The position numbers and the translations under genes are program-made. Below are positions 12,600-23,672 of a stretch of 64,000 nt of DNA, in pieces. Numbering within the stretch: the first letter of the stretch is position 1; every line of letters begins with the position of its first letter. The notes under the pieces are model-generated. The model saw only the letters and a list, made by a program, of their open reading frames with translations. It was not told the DNA's origin and did not search any database. This stretch comes from Pleodorina starrii (Eukaryota > Chlorophyta > Chlorophyceae > Chlamydomonadales > Volvocaceae), in contig BRXU01000010.1 of NCBI GenBank assembly GCA_030267565.1, forward strand, positions 864,501-928,500, given 5' to 3'.

Positions 12600-13130
12600 G
12601 AGTCCGAGGGCGGAGGCGTCGGTGTATGTAGAAGGCGAAAGTGGTCGGCGGAGGGATCGGTTTGGGTAATGACAAGCGCGGGGATCGCGGACGGAGGTGA
12701 GGGGTTGGCGATGCGGGCGCGGCGTAATGATTATCGATAAAGCGGCGGCAATATATAAACACGGTAAATGCATGAAGCCGAGCGAGGAAGGCGTGGATGT
12801 CAGTTACGGAGGAGGAAAGGGAGAATCTGGCGCGGGCAGTGATCTTATCGAGGTCAGCTGCTGGTTATTATGCCGTCACGGCGGGAGACGGTAAAACTGC
12901 AGTATCTATCTGGTGGACGGAGGGCTGCGCGAAGGAGCATTTGGGAGGGCGGACGTGGAGGTGGTTGGCCTGGAGGGTACGTAGGACGGCTTCGACATCG
13001 TGGCAGCAGTGGTCTTCGAAGGTGCGGGAGTAGATGAGCACGTCTCCAAGGTGAACGAGTGCGCACTATTACTGCTGGTTGCGAAAGGTAGGGGCTGAGC
13101 AGCGAGAGGGGTCCATGTTGTGTACATCGT
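12600..13130 (-). pseudogene. Decayed Ty3/gypsy-type pol (reverse transcriptase to RNase H)
   Basis: Read on the minus strand near 12910-13055, one frame gives VHLGDVLIYSRTFEDH followed by VEAVLRTLQANHLHVRPPKC. This matches the reverse-transcriptase catalytic region of Ty3/gypsy elements, with the usual xxDD changed to LGDV. About 50-100 residues on, another frame gives SVTDIHAFL...YCRRFI, the connection segment (usually VxxLRSFLGLxxYYRRFI). Near 12610 comes YTDASALGLSAVL, the start of RNase H. The pieces lie in the right order and spacing but in different frames with stops, so the copy is dead. No LTRs or integrase were recognised. Confidence 0.75.
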
Positions 13131-13515
13131 AAAACAACTTCTCTATGACAGCATGCCTTCTGAGGTTTCCACTCAATCAATACCCGTCATTACTGCTGGG
13201 CAGGGCTCGGTAAATGGACGTGCGTGCGTGCGTGCGTGATGACAAATAGAAAAGGGACAAATAGAAATAGACAATTCGGCGAATTGAGTATACACGTGAA
13301 ATCAGTCCGCTTTGGCTGTTTCCGCGAAAGTCTCCTACTTATTACTGGGTGGCGGGCGGAGACCCTTACTCGACGTCTGACTGCCCAGTTACTGGACAGT
13401 CCCAAGGGTAACCCTCATAGAGCTTTAGGCAACGAATCGACTGTGACCAACCAGCATACCCGACTGGACGTTTAGAACAAACTGTAAATGCAATAATGCC
13501 ATCGATGTTGCCTGC
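13131..13515. other. No gene seen
   Basis: Sequence between the gypsy relic and the conserved 5' flank of gene B. It contains a short GTGCGTGC run near 13218 and no recognised feature. Confidence 0.4.
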
Positions 13516-13801
13516 GTAAAACAACGACTGCGGTAATTTCGAAGCGAGCGGTTCACCACGTACGTACGACTGCCGCGCGAACCGGCAAAGCGTCCCCGTG
13601 GAGAACCGAATGTTGATCACTCGCTCCCGAAGGCTCCCGACGACGAATTCCCGTGTCGTTTGAGCTGACGCATGTCGCTCGTCTTAGACTTACCTAGAGT
13701 AATCGCATGACTTAAGAGCGGCGAGCCCACTCATTACATCCAATCTTACTTATTCTGTGTCAAACAGCGAGCTTGCGATTCAAAACTCAAAACAGCAGAA
13801 A
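13516..13801 (+). promoter_or_regulatory. Conserved 5' flank of gametolysin gene B
   Basis: About 285 bp upstream of the ATG aligns with 27781-28055 upstream of gene C. Shared blocks include AACAACGACTGCGGTAAT, CACGTACGTACGACT, TTTGAGCTGA and CAGCGAGCTTGC. The two flanks are less similar than the gene bodies, so kept blocks are candidates for promoter and 5' UTR elements. No clear TATA box could be assigned. Confidence 0.45.
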
Positions 13802-16800
13802 ATGGCGAGGGTGACGAGCCGTTCCACCGTCGCGCTATGTGTCAGCGTGTTTATCATTTGCGTGATTATGCAGGGGGTGCAGTCTCGACGTGCGCGGGTT
13901 TCATCGGCCAAACGTAAGTTGTGTTGTTAGCAATATGCTCGCTCCAGCCAGAAAACAAATTGTACGCTAACGCAGTTGAGCTTTGAGAGCTTTTAGAGCT
14001 TGTTCCTTGAATATTCATAACTCCCTACAACATTTGAAAAATATCAAGACACTTGACCCACCTACCCCCAACCCCGTTTGTTTACAGTTGTGGGCACAGT
14101 AAGCGTAATTTCCATTGGCGGTAAAAAGAAGGAGAACAACAGAATAGTAGAAATGAGATGCCCCAACATTGTCGACCCGACCGACGGCATCGCTATGCCC
14201 GACCCCAATTGCACATTTTCGGTCATTCGACTCGCCAAGGGGGCTGAAAATGTGGCCGCTTTCCAGGAGGAGTACGATGTCATGACGGGCGACACAATCG
14301 AGGTGAGGTAACTTAAAATAGTATTCAATTGATAGATGCAAGGGATGATGAGTGTGAAGCACTCATCGATCGATTATTAGATGTTTTGGGAACCTGTGGC
14401 CATCCATTAAACACGAGGGAGGGGGCCAAAGATACCTCCCTCCCTCCCTCGTTTACAACCTCTATCGGCATATCGTAGGTATGTATGCCTAAGCAACTGC
14501 ACATGTAGAATGTATGTTCATCACTGAACACTCTACATGTGCATGCAGCCGCCCGCCAATGCAACTTACCATTCGAAATCGTACCCCACACATACAGCAG
14601 TATGGCCACGTCCCATCGACGTCGGGCAAGCGTGCAATGCAACTGATATGAACGCGGGTCACCGCCGTTATGCTCGCTGCAGGCTACTTTTGACATCCGC
14701 AATCGCACCGCCAGCGCAAATGGGCGGCCCGTGCTTGATGGTCAGGAGGACGACAGTGATGATCCCACCTACAAACTCCGCCCGGGGTCAATCCGAGTGC
14801 TTGACCGGGCCAATCGCCAAAAGGAGGTGAGCACGCCCGCCCGCGGGATGATTCGCGGCCATCCCCATGTACTAAGTTTATTTGTTGCAATCGGCTTGCC
14901 AGTGGCGCAGATAGCATATGAGCATTCTCTGCTATGAAAGGTGTGCCCTGCTGGTGTGCAATGGTGCCACCTCGAAGTATTAGTGTTCCAAGCATTCAGC
15001 ATGCAGCAGATCAGGTGAAGGCAACATCGGGGGGATTGAAACTGGCCACGCTTTAACCGATTACGAAGCAACTAACCGTCATTAATCAAAAACCACGTTA
15101 CATTTATTATGTGTGCTCGCGTCTGGCTACTTTCGTTTCTGCCAAAATAAAATTAAACAATGCAGATTTACAACGGCACCACCATCGACATCACGGCGGT
15201 GGTGTATCTAGCCGAGTTCTGTGGCTTTAAGAATCCCTTCCAATCCCATCAGGTGAACGAGGTTACTATAAAGCCATGCTCGCGGCGAGCCCCGCAAGAC
15301 TATCTACTTGATACATTGACACTGTCCCTGTTCCCGAAATCTATCAACATACAGGAAGTCCGGAGGTATCTGTTTGAGAATGAGCCCGGTGGCTCCGTCG
15401 GGGGCAACATGCAGGTAATCTCCGTCAATTATCGTTGAACGAATAGACCCTGTCCACGCAGTCGTACAGCATCAGAAGCCTCGCCGCGGCACAAGTACTG
15501 TATGTCAACAAGCAACCCATGCATGCATGGGATGGGCAGCTAGCTCCGCCCCCTTGGCACATTGATTATTGACGCCATTTCGCCCCGCCGGCCTGTGGCC
15601 GCTAATCCCATAATCATCTATCACGCATGAATTGCAAGTGTGTATGTGCTTATGCTGTGTAGACCTACTACAAGACGTGCTCCTACGGCAAGGTCACTTG
15701 GGAACCCAAGAACGTCGTGGTCGTGGGTCCATTCCAGTTTCCATGCCAGGCCACAGTATCCGGTCGAACCAAGGACCTTTCCCGGGAATGCGATACATTC
15801 TTTTATTCGGTTCTGGCGAACGACTATGCCAAACAGGTAGGCCAAACGGGTCAAAACGATCGATAGGCAGGCGCGTCAAAACCATGCACGCAAGGGAAAG
15901 GTCCTTCCTGCTGCTGTGGCAGGTGGGAACGGAAGGAAAGGACGGCGGAGCATATAGGTACATACCTCCTCACGCATGTTCAATCATAAGAAGATGGGCG
16001 GGGCGGATTGTTACGGAATATATAGTCCGTGTGTATTCTGCGACAAGCTGCTGCTGCTGCATGGCTGCCCACTCAAACCAGTGCGATGCTTGTGAAGTGA
16101 CGGCGCATTGGTGATTAACGAACTACTAATGCCGCCGGCTCCGGTGTTCATGCGCTCGCAGATCGCCGCAAACGATCCCAAGTTGCGGGCCATTCTTCAG
16201 TCGGGGACGTCCACAAAACAACTGCGTGAAGTTGTGATTTTGCCCGCTGCGGCGAATTGTGGATTTGCCGGAGCCGCTGATGCCGCCTGCCACCTAGGGG
16301 CCACATTCTGCAGGTCCTGGATACAGGTACTACAATTAATCTTGGATATATATCCTGCAGTGAAACCACTACTTACCACCCATCCAGCCAACGGGACTGC
16401 TGCCCGCTCATACTGAACAATGCCGTAGCGTAGGTATAATAATGTCAGGGCAACGGGTCCGACAATGTGTAGTTTTAAGGCCGCAACGAATCAGCTATCG
16501 AATGTACGGTGGCGGCGGCCTTCGCCTTCAATAATCTGACTTTATCAAGTGGAACCGCATCCACTAAACGCTGCATGTACGTCAATATTTCATTATTCGA
16601 CTCTTTTCTATCTTCACGCAGGGGAAAATCGCCACGAATGTATACGGCATTTTTCATGAACTGCAACACAACACGGGCCTGATGCACGCGGCTACGTAAG
16701 TAAAAAAAACGGAAGTGTACGTACAGGACGCGTCGTACGAAGATACGTTTCCATACATTCCAACTTTTTAAATAAATAAAAAAGCCACAGACGCAGAGGC

Positions 16801-19658
16801 TGTGATATTTGCTTGAGACCACTAAGTAACAATATGCAAGCTCCTTACATTTTTGGGCGGGGCCCCAGCGCGAAGAGCTATATATGGGGGCCCCGCCCCC
16901 GAGGGTTGCCCCTAACCGTGCCCGCCTGCCTGCCTGCCTGCCTTCGTTACGACCAACCTTCATCGCTCGATACGCTGTAAAGCAAGGTTAATAGCCCTTG
17001 ATACACTCTGTCACAATCAAGAAAATGGTGTATATTTCAGTATAAACCATGTTTGACTGAGTTGATGGTCCGAGGCCGCACTCGCTCCCACGCATCCATC
17101 AACAGTCTTATTAATTCCATCATATACAATGCTGTGTATATAATTGTTTACATGACGGGGTCTCTTCGTTTGATCTATGTATGCATTAGTCACAACTAAA
17201 CGACAGTAGTTCGGCTTGCCGCCGTACGTTTCGATGGCCTTGACGTTACTACTATCTACACGGAATAACCAAGGTTGCAAGGGACAAACTCAGAGAATTT
17301 GCTGATTGGACGCCAAGCCAAATGCACACACGATGCTGTCTTCTGCGGGGCGCCCAATCTGGCCCAATCTGGCAATCAACAAGTCCAGTTGGCAAACCCT
17401 GATAGAAATAATGGACGTACGCTGTGCAGTTTCATTCGTTCGTGACATTACCTCATAACGTCGCGACACGGGACTTCGCGGTGGCTCTGAACATGTAAAC
17501 CTGATGACGGCACGCGGGGTTGGGGTTGGGAAGGCCGGACCGTACGGGTTCCACGCGCACCAGGCACGGATCCAAGTCATGGCTGTCGAGACCCGCAGTC
17601 AAGAGCCACTAATGAGCCGTTGCCCCCTTTTGGGTCTCCCGCGCAAGTAGATAGCCGACAGAACACTTAACTTAGTCTCTTCCAACTCGCACACCTACGG
17701 TACGCTCCCAAGTCCCTAGGGCGCGGGGTGGGCAGGAATATTGAGTGGACAGGAGCCAACCTGTTCAGCCTGGCGCACTTTGGGCGGCTACATCCTAACG
17801 TGTCAGACGGCCACTTTCACGGGGCCCACTCGCCGGGCAGGGCCGAACGAAGCCCCACCAGCTGACTCGGTTCAATTGCACCACGAACCTCTCGCGGTAA
17901 AGCTGCCCGAAACCACGTTGATTGTCAGCGTGCACACTGAGCCCCAGAGGCGTTCGTTCTCGCTTAGGCAGCGGGCACCCGGCGGTTCGGCCCCTAGCCC
18001 TCAACTCCAACAGTACGGACTTAATGGGACCCCGCCCCGCTCTTTCTGGCTTCAAGGAATGAAGTCGATACCCCTTGTCATCATCAAATGTACTGACCGT
18101 CCTGACCTCCCACTGTTGCTTCGCTCCTTGCTGCTGGCTTCGCTGCCGCCGGCAGGTGGGATCTCGAGTACGGCGACAAGTCCGACCCGATGGGCGACAT
18201 ATATGTTAGCACCACTAATGAACCGCAATGCCATAACCCCGTGAGCAACTGGAAAATCAACTGGGCTACTCCCGTACCTGGCGGTTACCTCACTCACACC
18301 AGTTTCACCCCTCGCACCAACCGCCTCACATTCACCATCCCCGCCTCCAGCGTGTCCGACAAAAACATGGTGATCGTGGACCTGGGCATTGTCCCCACAG
18401 ATGTCAAATATACCACGTCACGTCCCCGTTTCGTGAAATACTTTCTTGCTTACCGCGTCCGCAACACCACAGCTGGAGGCTACGACTCGGGTCTCATTAG
18501 TTTTTTCAATCAAAAAGTCACCATCCATCGCTCCGACATCAGCACGGCCGCGAACGACAATTTACTCAGTACCATATACCTTTCTGCTGGCCCTCGCTTT
18601 AGCACTGCAACGGGCGGCGACCCGACATTCTCCGACGGCACCGTTTGGAAGTCGCCGTTTGCGCCCGTTAATGCGGTCACTGGCACGGGCGGCGGCATTC
18701 GCGTGAAGGTGGTGTCCAGGGACCTCAAGCAAGCGGTGGTCGAAGTGTGCCGCATGTACAGTGAGACGGAGGGCACCCCCGGCAGCGCTGAATGCAGATC
18801 CAACATGGACAGAGACTGGTGAGTTTATTTCCTAGACAGCTGATGACGGGTCAAGTAGGAACAGTTGATGACGGGTCAAATAGGAAAGGCCACACGAGGG
18901 GGCCACATCTTGATCGATGGGAGCAGACGCTCGCAACCGGCATCGGTAAATGGTAGCGGTAGGTACAACCTTGGGTCGTCAAACCATTGATCAGCGCCAT
19001 CCAACCCGTTATATGCATGAACGGTAGCGCGCATCTACTGTAGTCAGTGCAATCGCACGTGCACTTCGCTCGGAAAAAACAGGAGCTCGTTAGTTCTTGC
19101 TACATCGTTATTTATAATATTCCAGACGGGTTGGGGAGCGAGCCTTACATTCTCGTATACGTACTAGCAAAGGCATCTACATGTTCGCTACAAATTCCGT
19201 TATGTGCAAATATCGGCACCTGTATCATGTAGACACGCACATAAACCTCACGCAGCCCGTTGCGGGGAAGCGAAGGCCTGGGCTCCGTTGGGGGAACCCG
19301 CCGTCAGCGCCATACCACCATAATTGCTCCCACGCATGCTTCGGACCTCAAATGTATGGACTACATCCGGCTATCACTGTGGGTGTAATCACCGTATATT
19401 GTATTCTTAGATCGACACTGCACATCTTGTGAGTGATGCATCCGTCCATGCATGCATATGAGACGTGTTCAGGACATAATCTTTATGTACATTGCAATCT
19501 CCGGATGGAGGTATGGTATCTATAACTAACGGCGCGGCCGGGGCACATTTCTAAAAGGAGCTTATAGGCACTAAGACTTTAATTCTGTACCCTCTTGCAT
19601 TTACATTTGCAGTGACGGCCTGATCTCATCGGTAGACCCAGACTGCACTGGAAAATGA
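13802..19658 (+). CDS. Gametolysin-like M11 metalloprotease, copy B (nine exons, truncated tail)
   Basis: Exons: 13802-13913, 14088-14302, 14683-14826, 15166-15414, 15663-15836, 16162-16326, 16622-16695, 18156-18818, 19613-19658; 613 codons plus stop. Exon 1 gives a short basic start and a hydrophobic segment (VALCVSVFIICVIM), a likely signal peptide. The zinc site HELQHNTGLMH is at residues 365-375 and the Met-turn YGDKSDPMG follows in exon 8, so the catalytic core looks complete. In exon 9, relative to copy C, an extra base just after DPDCTG brings in a stop (AAATGA). The Pro/Ser-rich sequence to about 19851 survives only in another frame. The product would be a secreted protease without the Hyp-rich tail. 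Intron 7 holds an R1-like remnant. Confidence 0.82.
16855..16900. repeat. GC hairpin in intron 7 of gene B
   Basis: TTTTT followed by GGGCGGGGCCCCAGCGCGAAG, then a short AT loop and GGGGGCCCCGCCCC. It is the same hairpin type as at 11065 and 23632. An identical one sits in intron 7 of gene C (31076-31121). Confidence 0.85.
17290..18077 (+). repeat. Diverged R1-family remnant in intron 7 of gene B
   Basis: Pieces match R1 in order: a block near 17307 (GGACGCCAAGCC...ATGC...TCTTCTGCGGG) and, about 770 bp on, the R1 end with GGGACCCCGCCC, GGCTTCAAGGAA and CCCCTTG before T. The terminal hairpin is partly degraded. The same remnant is in intron 7 of gene C, so insertion predates the duplication. 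With the hairpin at 16855 it may form one 1.2-kb element. Confidence 0.65.
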
Positions 19659-22353
19659 CCTTCCACCGTCGCCTCCCTCGCCACGGCGGCCGCCTCCACC
19701 ATCTTCATCTTCATCGCCACCACCACCGCCGACCCCACTGTCTCCCAAACCTCCATGGCCGGGGCCACCGCTACTGCTGCAACCACCTCCACCGCGGCCA
19801 CCTGCACCACGTTCACCGCTACCGCCTTCGCCACCACGGTCGGCTGGTTGATGCAGGCAGCAGCGGAAACGCAAATGTGCGCTATGTGATGTGCTGTGCT
19901 ATGTGTTGTGCTATACATACGCCCGACCTTATATGTCGGGATGACGCGATTATGGCTAGCTGTCGAGATGTGGAATTGAGGTCGTAGTTGGTACGCTAGA
20001 TCCGCACGCTTTATCGATCGGTGGCGATGCTGAACCCTAAGAGTCGCCCGACGGTCGGGTGGTTGACGAGGGGTTTGGCCTCCTGTGTATCAGGCCCAGT
20101 GGTCAGCGCTGACACGTACGTGTAGCCTACCTGTGAAGTTGGTTCCCACTGTAACAAATCCGCATTCCATTTATATAATCTATAGACACATGTTCTTACG
20201 CACTGTGATCGTCACTGCACGGGCGGGTCGGTCTGATATGAGGAAAGCAAAGTCGCAGGGTTGGGGCAATAATCCCAGCTGGGTCTGTGCAGCGCAGCCC
20301 TGCTGTGGCCCCTCCCAGGCGAAATGCGCGCTGCCAGAAGTTATCGACCATGAATGACAACGACATGCATGGCAAGAAACGAAGCGTTTCTTGCGTACGT
20401 CTGTTCATGCCCGCAAGTTCGCTTGCGCAATTGCTTCTTCGTTCCTCACGGCATTCTGGTCAGCAATCCCAACCAACCGCCTAGCTACCATACACATGCA
20501 TGCCCCTCCCGCCCGCCCCTCGTTCCCCACGCTAACCTGCTGCTGCAGAGACACTAGTGCGACCACGTCGCTCCAGGACGAGCAAGCGGCTCCCCCATTT
20601 CTATCTATCTATCCATCTTTCCACAATATCTAAAGTTCTAATACATCGTCGCGCCATCCAGTTAGGCATCGGTCGTTCTTTGAAACAACAGCTTGTTGAG
20701 GTCTGAAGGCAGGCAGGGTGGTGGCTAGCTATTTATCGATATCATCAGACAACCCATTGTTTCAGGATGTTTTCCTGGGAAACTTTGACTTGGGGTCCTG
20801 AGACGTCCGCTTTATTTGCTTTCGTCATATAGATGAGCTTTCTGTGGTAGGGTTTAGACTGATGAGGTGAGCGTGGTTTCTCGTGCTTGAAGCAACAAAT
20901 AAAGAACAGGCGAGACTGGTTACCGAATGCACTATCTGCCGCGGGCGGTGTAATGGGCAGACGACGCAGCGGAAACCTGTCAGTAATAATGACTATAAAC
21001 AAACTTGTGAAAATACTCTTTTTACGTCGCACTCGCCGCGACTTGCACTTCGCTCTCACCTGTACGGACCCGCCGTACCTCCGGAGACCCCCGGCTACCG
21101 CTGGGTGTGAGATTATGGCTAGCTGCTATGAGTGGAGTTGATGATGGTCGAGTTGATTGGCCAGGATTCACACGTTTGAGTGGTGGCGATCGCTGAACCC
21201 TCTGTCTCGGTGGTAGATTGGGTGAATGGATGAGGTCCGCCCTAGAAGGCAGAGCTATCCCAGTTGTCCAATGAGGATCGTCTGGAAGGTTCTGTGGTGC
21301 GGATGGTGCCCAGAGGAGAACGGGGCCATACCGTACAACTGTAACAATCTCTCTCTCTCCAACATAGAGCCGATTACACTATCGGCAAATACACAGAAAA
21401 CCTTGATTTTCTTCGTTTCACTCAGAAACATTACAGTGCTTTCGGGATACGTAACCCGGCTGTCCGGCTGTCGGGATAGATGTACGTCCAGACACAACAT
21501 ACAATCCGTATGTCCGGAATGTTTCTTGGTGAAGTGACGTGGTCTGAAGGGGAGTGATCGTACAGGTTGGATGGTGTGTAGCGAGGTAGCCAATTACAGC
21601 ACCAATAATGACGTTGTCTTGTGGAGATGGCAAGTGGACATAGCCGAGATTCGCTATAATAAAGAAATAAACGCAATGGCCGGCTTCATACCTACGTAGG
21701 TCTGGTGTATCGACTTTCCAGCCATTTCGTACTTGACCAATACACAGCCATCTCACGGTCCCACGTACGGACAGGGAAAGGCATTGTGAAGCTGAATAAT
21801 GACGACTGGAAACGTTCTTCCTTGTGGGTGGGCTGCCAGTCGCTGATTGGAGAAACCTCATGTCTATCTGCTACGTACCCATGCCAATATATGTTCGAGG
21901 GGCTTAGTGCTCCATCTTTGAGTTCTGATCTAATTTGGTTCATCGTTCTTAACGCAGTGCATAACGGCTATCTGACCTGCGTGCCGGTGCTAAAGATCAT
22001 GTCGATCAATCGGAAGACGAACGATTTGCTTGCTGCAGACCACTGTAGCTGCAAGGACCAGCTATTCGCCGGCCGAGCCTGTCGCCACGCCAGTCCTAGC
22101 GCCGGATGCCAGCCCTGCCGTACCGCCTTCAGAGGCTTTGAGAGCGGTTGGCCTACCGCGCAGGCGGCAGCCGCCGGCGGGGATGGCAGGCGACGACGGC
22201 CGACGGCCAACCCCATTGCACGCGTCAATCTGCCAATCAAGTTCGACCGCAGTGCCAGCAGGCAGGCACTTCACCGCTACAGCGAGCCTCCTGCCGCACC
22301 GTACGTACGGCAGGACATCGTAAGCCCTACCCCCACCCAATGAGCGACTTGCC
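19659..22353. other. Gene B 3' region; no convincing gene
   Basis: 19659-19851 is the out-of-frame Pro-rich tail of gene B. A segment near 20440-20570 resembles 34765-34860 downstream of gene C, so the duplication reaches past the genes. Stretches near 19960-20060 and 21108-21200 look like a diverged direct duplication (both contain GATTATGGCTAGCTG and GCTGAACCCT). A 212-codon plus frame at 21705-22343 has no recognisable motif and biased composition, so I do not call it a gene. Confidence 0.4.
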
Positions 22354-22525
<172 letters not shown>

Positions 22526-23631
22526 GGTCGTGTTTTGTCGCCGCACCCTGCTGACCATCTTGATTGAATCCTTGTTTGTATGTAAATATCCCGGTTAGCG
22601 GCTAGGCTTGACGACTGAGGTGACATAGATGAGCTGCGGTAGGTTAACGGGTGTTACACTGTGGGCGACTCGCCCTGAGACAGGACGAGCACCGGGGGCC
22701 CTGACCGGGCCGAGACACAGCGCAGGGGCGGGCGCGCGGCTACGTCCGTCTGTTCCGCCGCGCGCGCCTCACTCCCTCACTCGCGTCAGCCAGGGGCACC
22801 CACCACGGCCCCTGGCCAACCAACTCAGCGGCGCAGACGACTGCGGGCCGCGCGTAGGTTGTCTTGCTTAACCCCGTCATTTGAGGCAGGGTCAAATCGC
22901 TTCTGTTTTTGCGCGGCTGTATGTCCTTCCGTCGAGTGCCCGTCCAATGTATGTGGGCTGGCTGTATAACGCGCAGGTTTGGGATCCCGGGCCGCCGTCC
23001 ACGAGTTGGGACCATTGCCTACGTTCTCAGCTGTGGTGCGTGACGCCCGAGCCAGAACTAACCCCGCCGCCAGAGCCAGTGCTAGGTCCCGGGCATCGTT
23101 CGTTGAATGCTACGTGTCCGTAGTAGACAGATCCGCGGATCAGTCATGCCGTCTTGTTGTTTGGCCAATCCGTGGTTAGCTAGGTGGATGTGTTGTTGAC
23201 CTGCTGCATCGTTGGTTGTTTCTGTTGTGTACTTTACCACTGGTAGGTGTTTCCTACTTGCGTGCAAACTTGGTGCTCACTGTAGTATTAGCATACAATT
23301 TATTGAACTGTCTCTTCCGTTGACTCGTAAGTTGTCATGCGGTCATGGCTGTATCCGGGTCCCACCAATCAAAAGCTGATCCTCTGCTAATCCCCGGTTA
23401 TTTCGTTCAAGGGATTAGTGCGGGGATTAATACGGCCGTACCAAGGGCAATGCAGAAAGGCGACTGTACGTGCGCTTCAAGCAAACTTAAACATTTTTGA
23501 GCCCTTCAATATATTAGACATTTTCGCAATAGTGCAAATGGACAGGAGGCGCACTCGCTCGCGGGCTTCATAAGAACGGAAATTCGTTGAGGTGGCCCCT
23601 TTCGCGCAAACCGAAACAGCTATTGTTTTTT
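22526..23631. other. No gene seen
   Basis: GC-rich sequence with short overlapping frames on both strands (for example 22629-22871), none recognised. Ends at the GC hairpin of the inverted satellite element. Confidence 0.4.
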
Positions 23632-23672
23632 GGGCGGGGCCCCAGCGCGAAGCGCCCAGGGGGGCCCCGCCC
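23632..23672. repeat. GC hairpin at the left side of the inverted element
   Basis: GGGCGGGGCCCC and complementary GGGGCCCCGCCC separated by a 17-nt loop with AGCGCGAAGCGC, preceded by a T run. Followed by GTAGCCGTAGCGCCTCTAGC-type short repeats to about 23760. Mirror image of 11065-11105. Confidence 0.88.

Noticed and set aside
12006..12773. A 255-codon minus-strand open frame as a gene
   Set aside because: Only a short part (YTDASALGLSAVL) is recognisable, as RNase H of a decayed gypsy element; the rest does not continue that domain, so it is a chance-open frame over a relic.
16475..16963. A 162-codon minus-strand frame present in both gene B and gene C (also 30696-31184)
   Set aside because: It overlaps exon 7 and intron 7 antisense. 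Its conservation follows from the near-identity of the whole segment and shows no protein-specific pattern.
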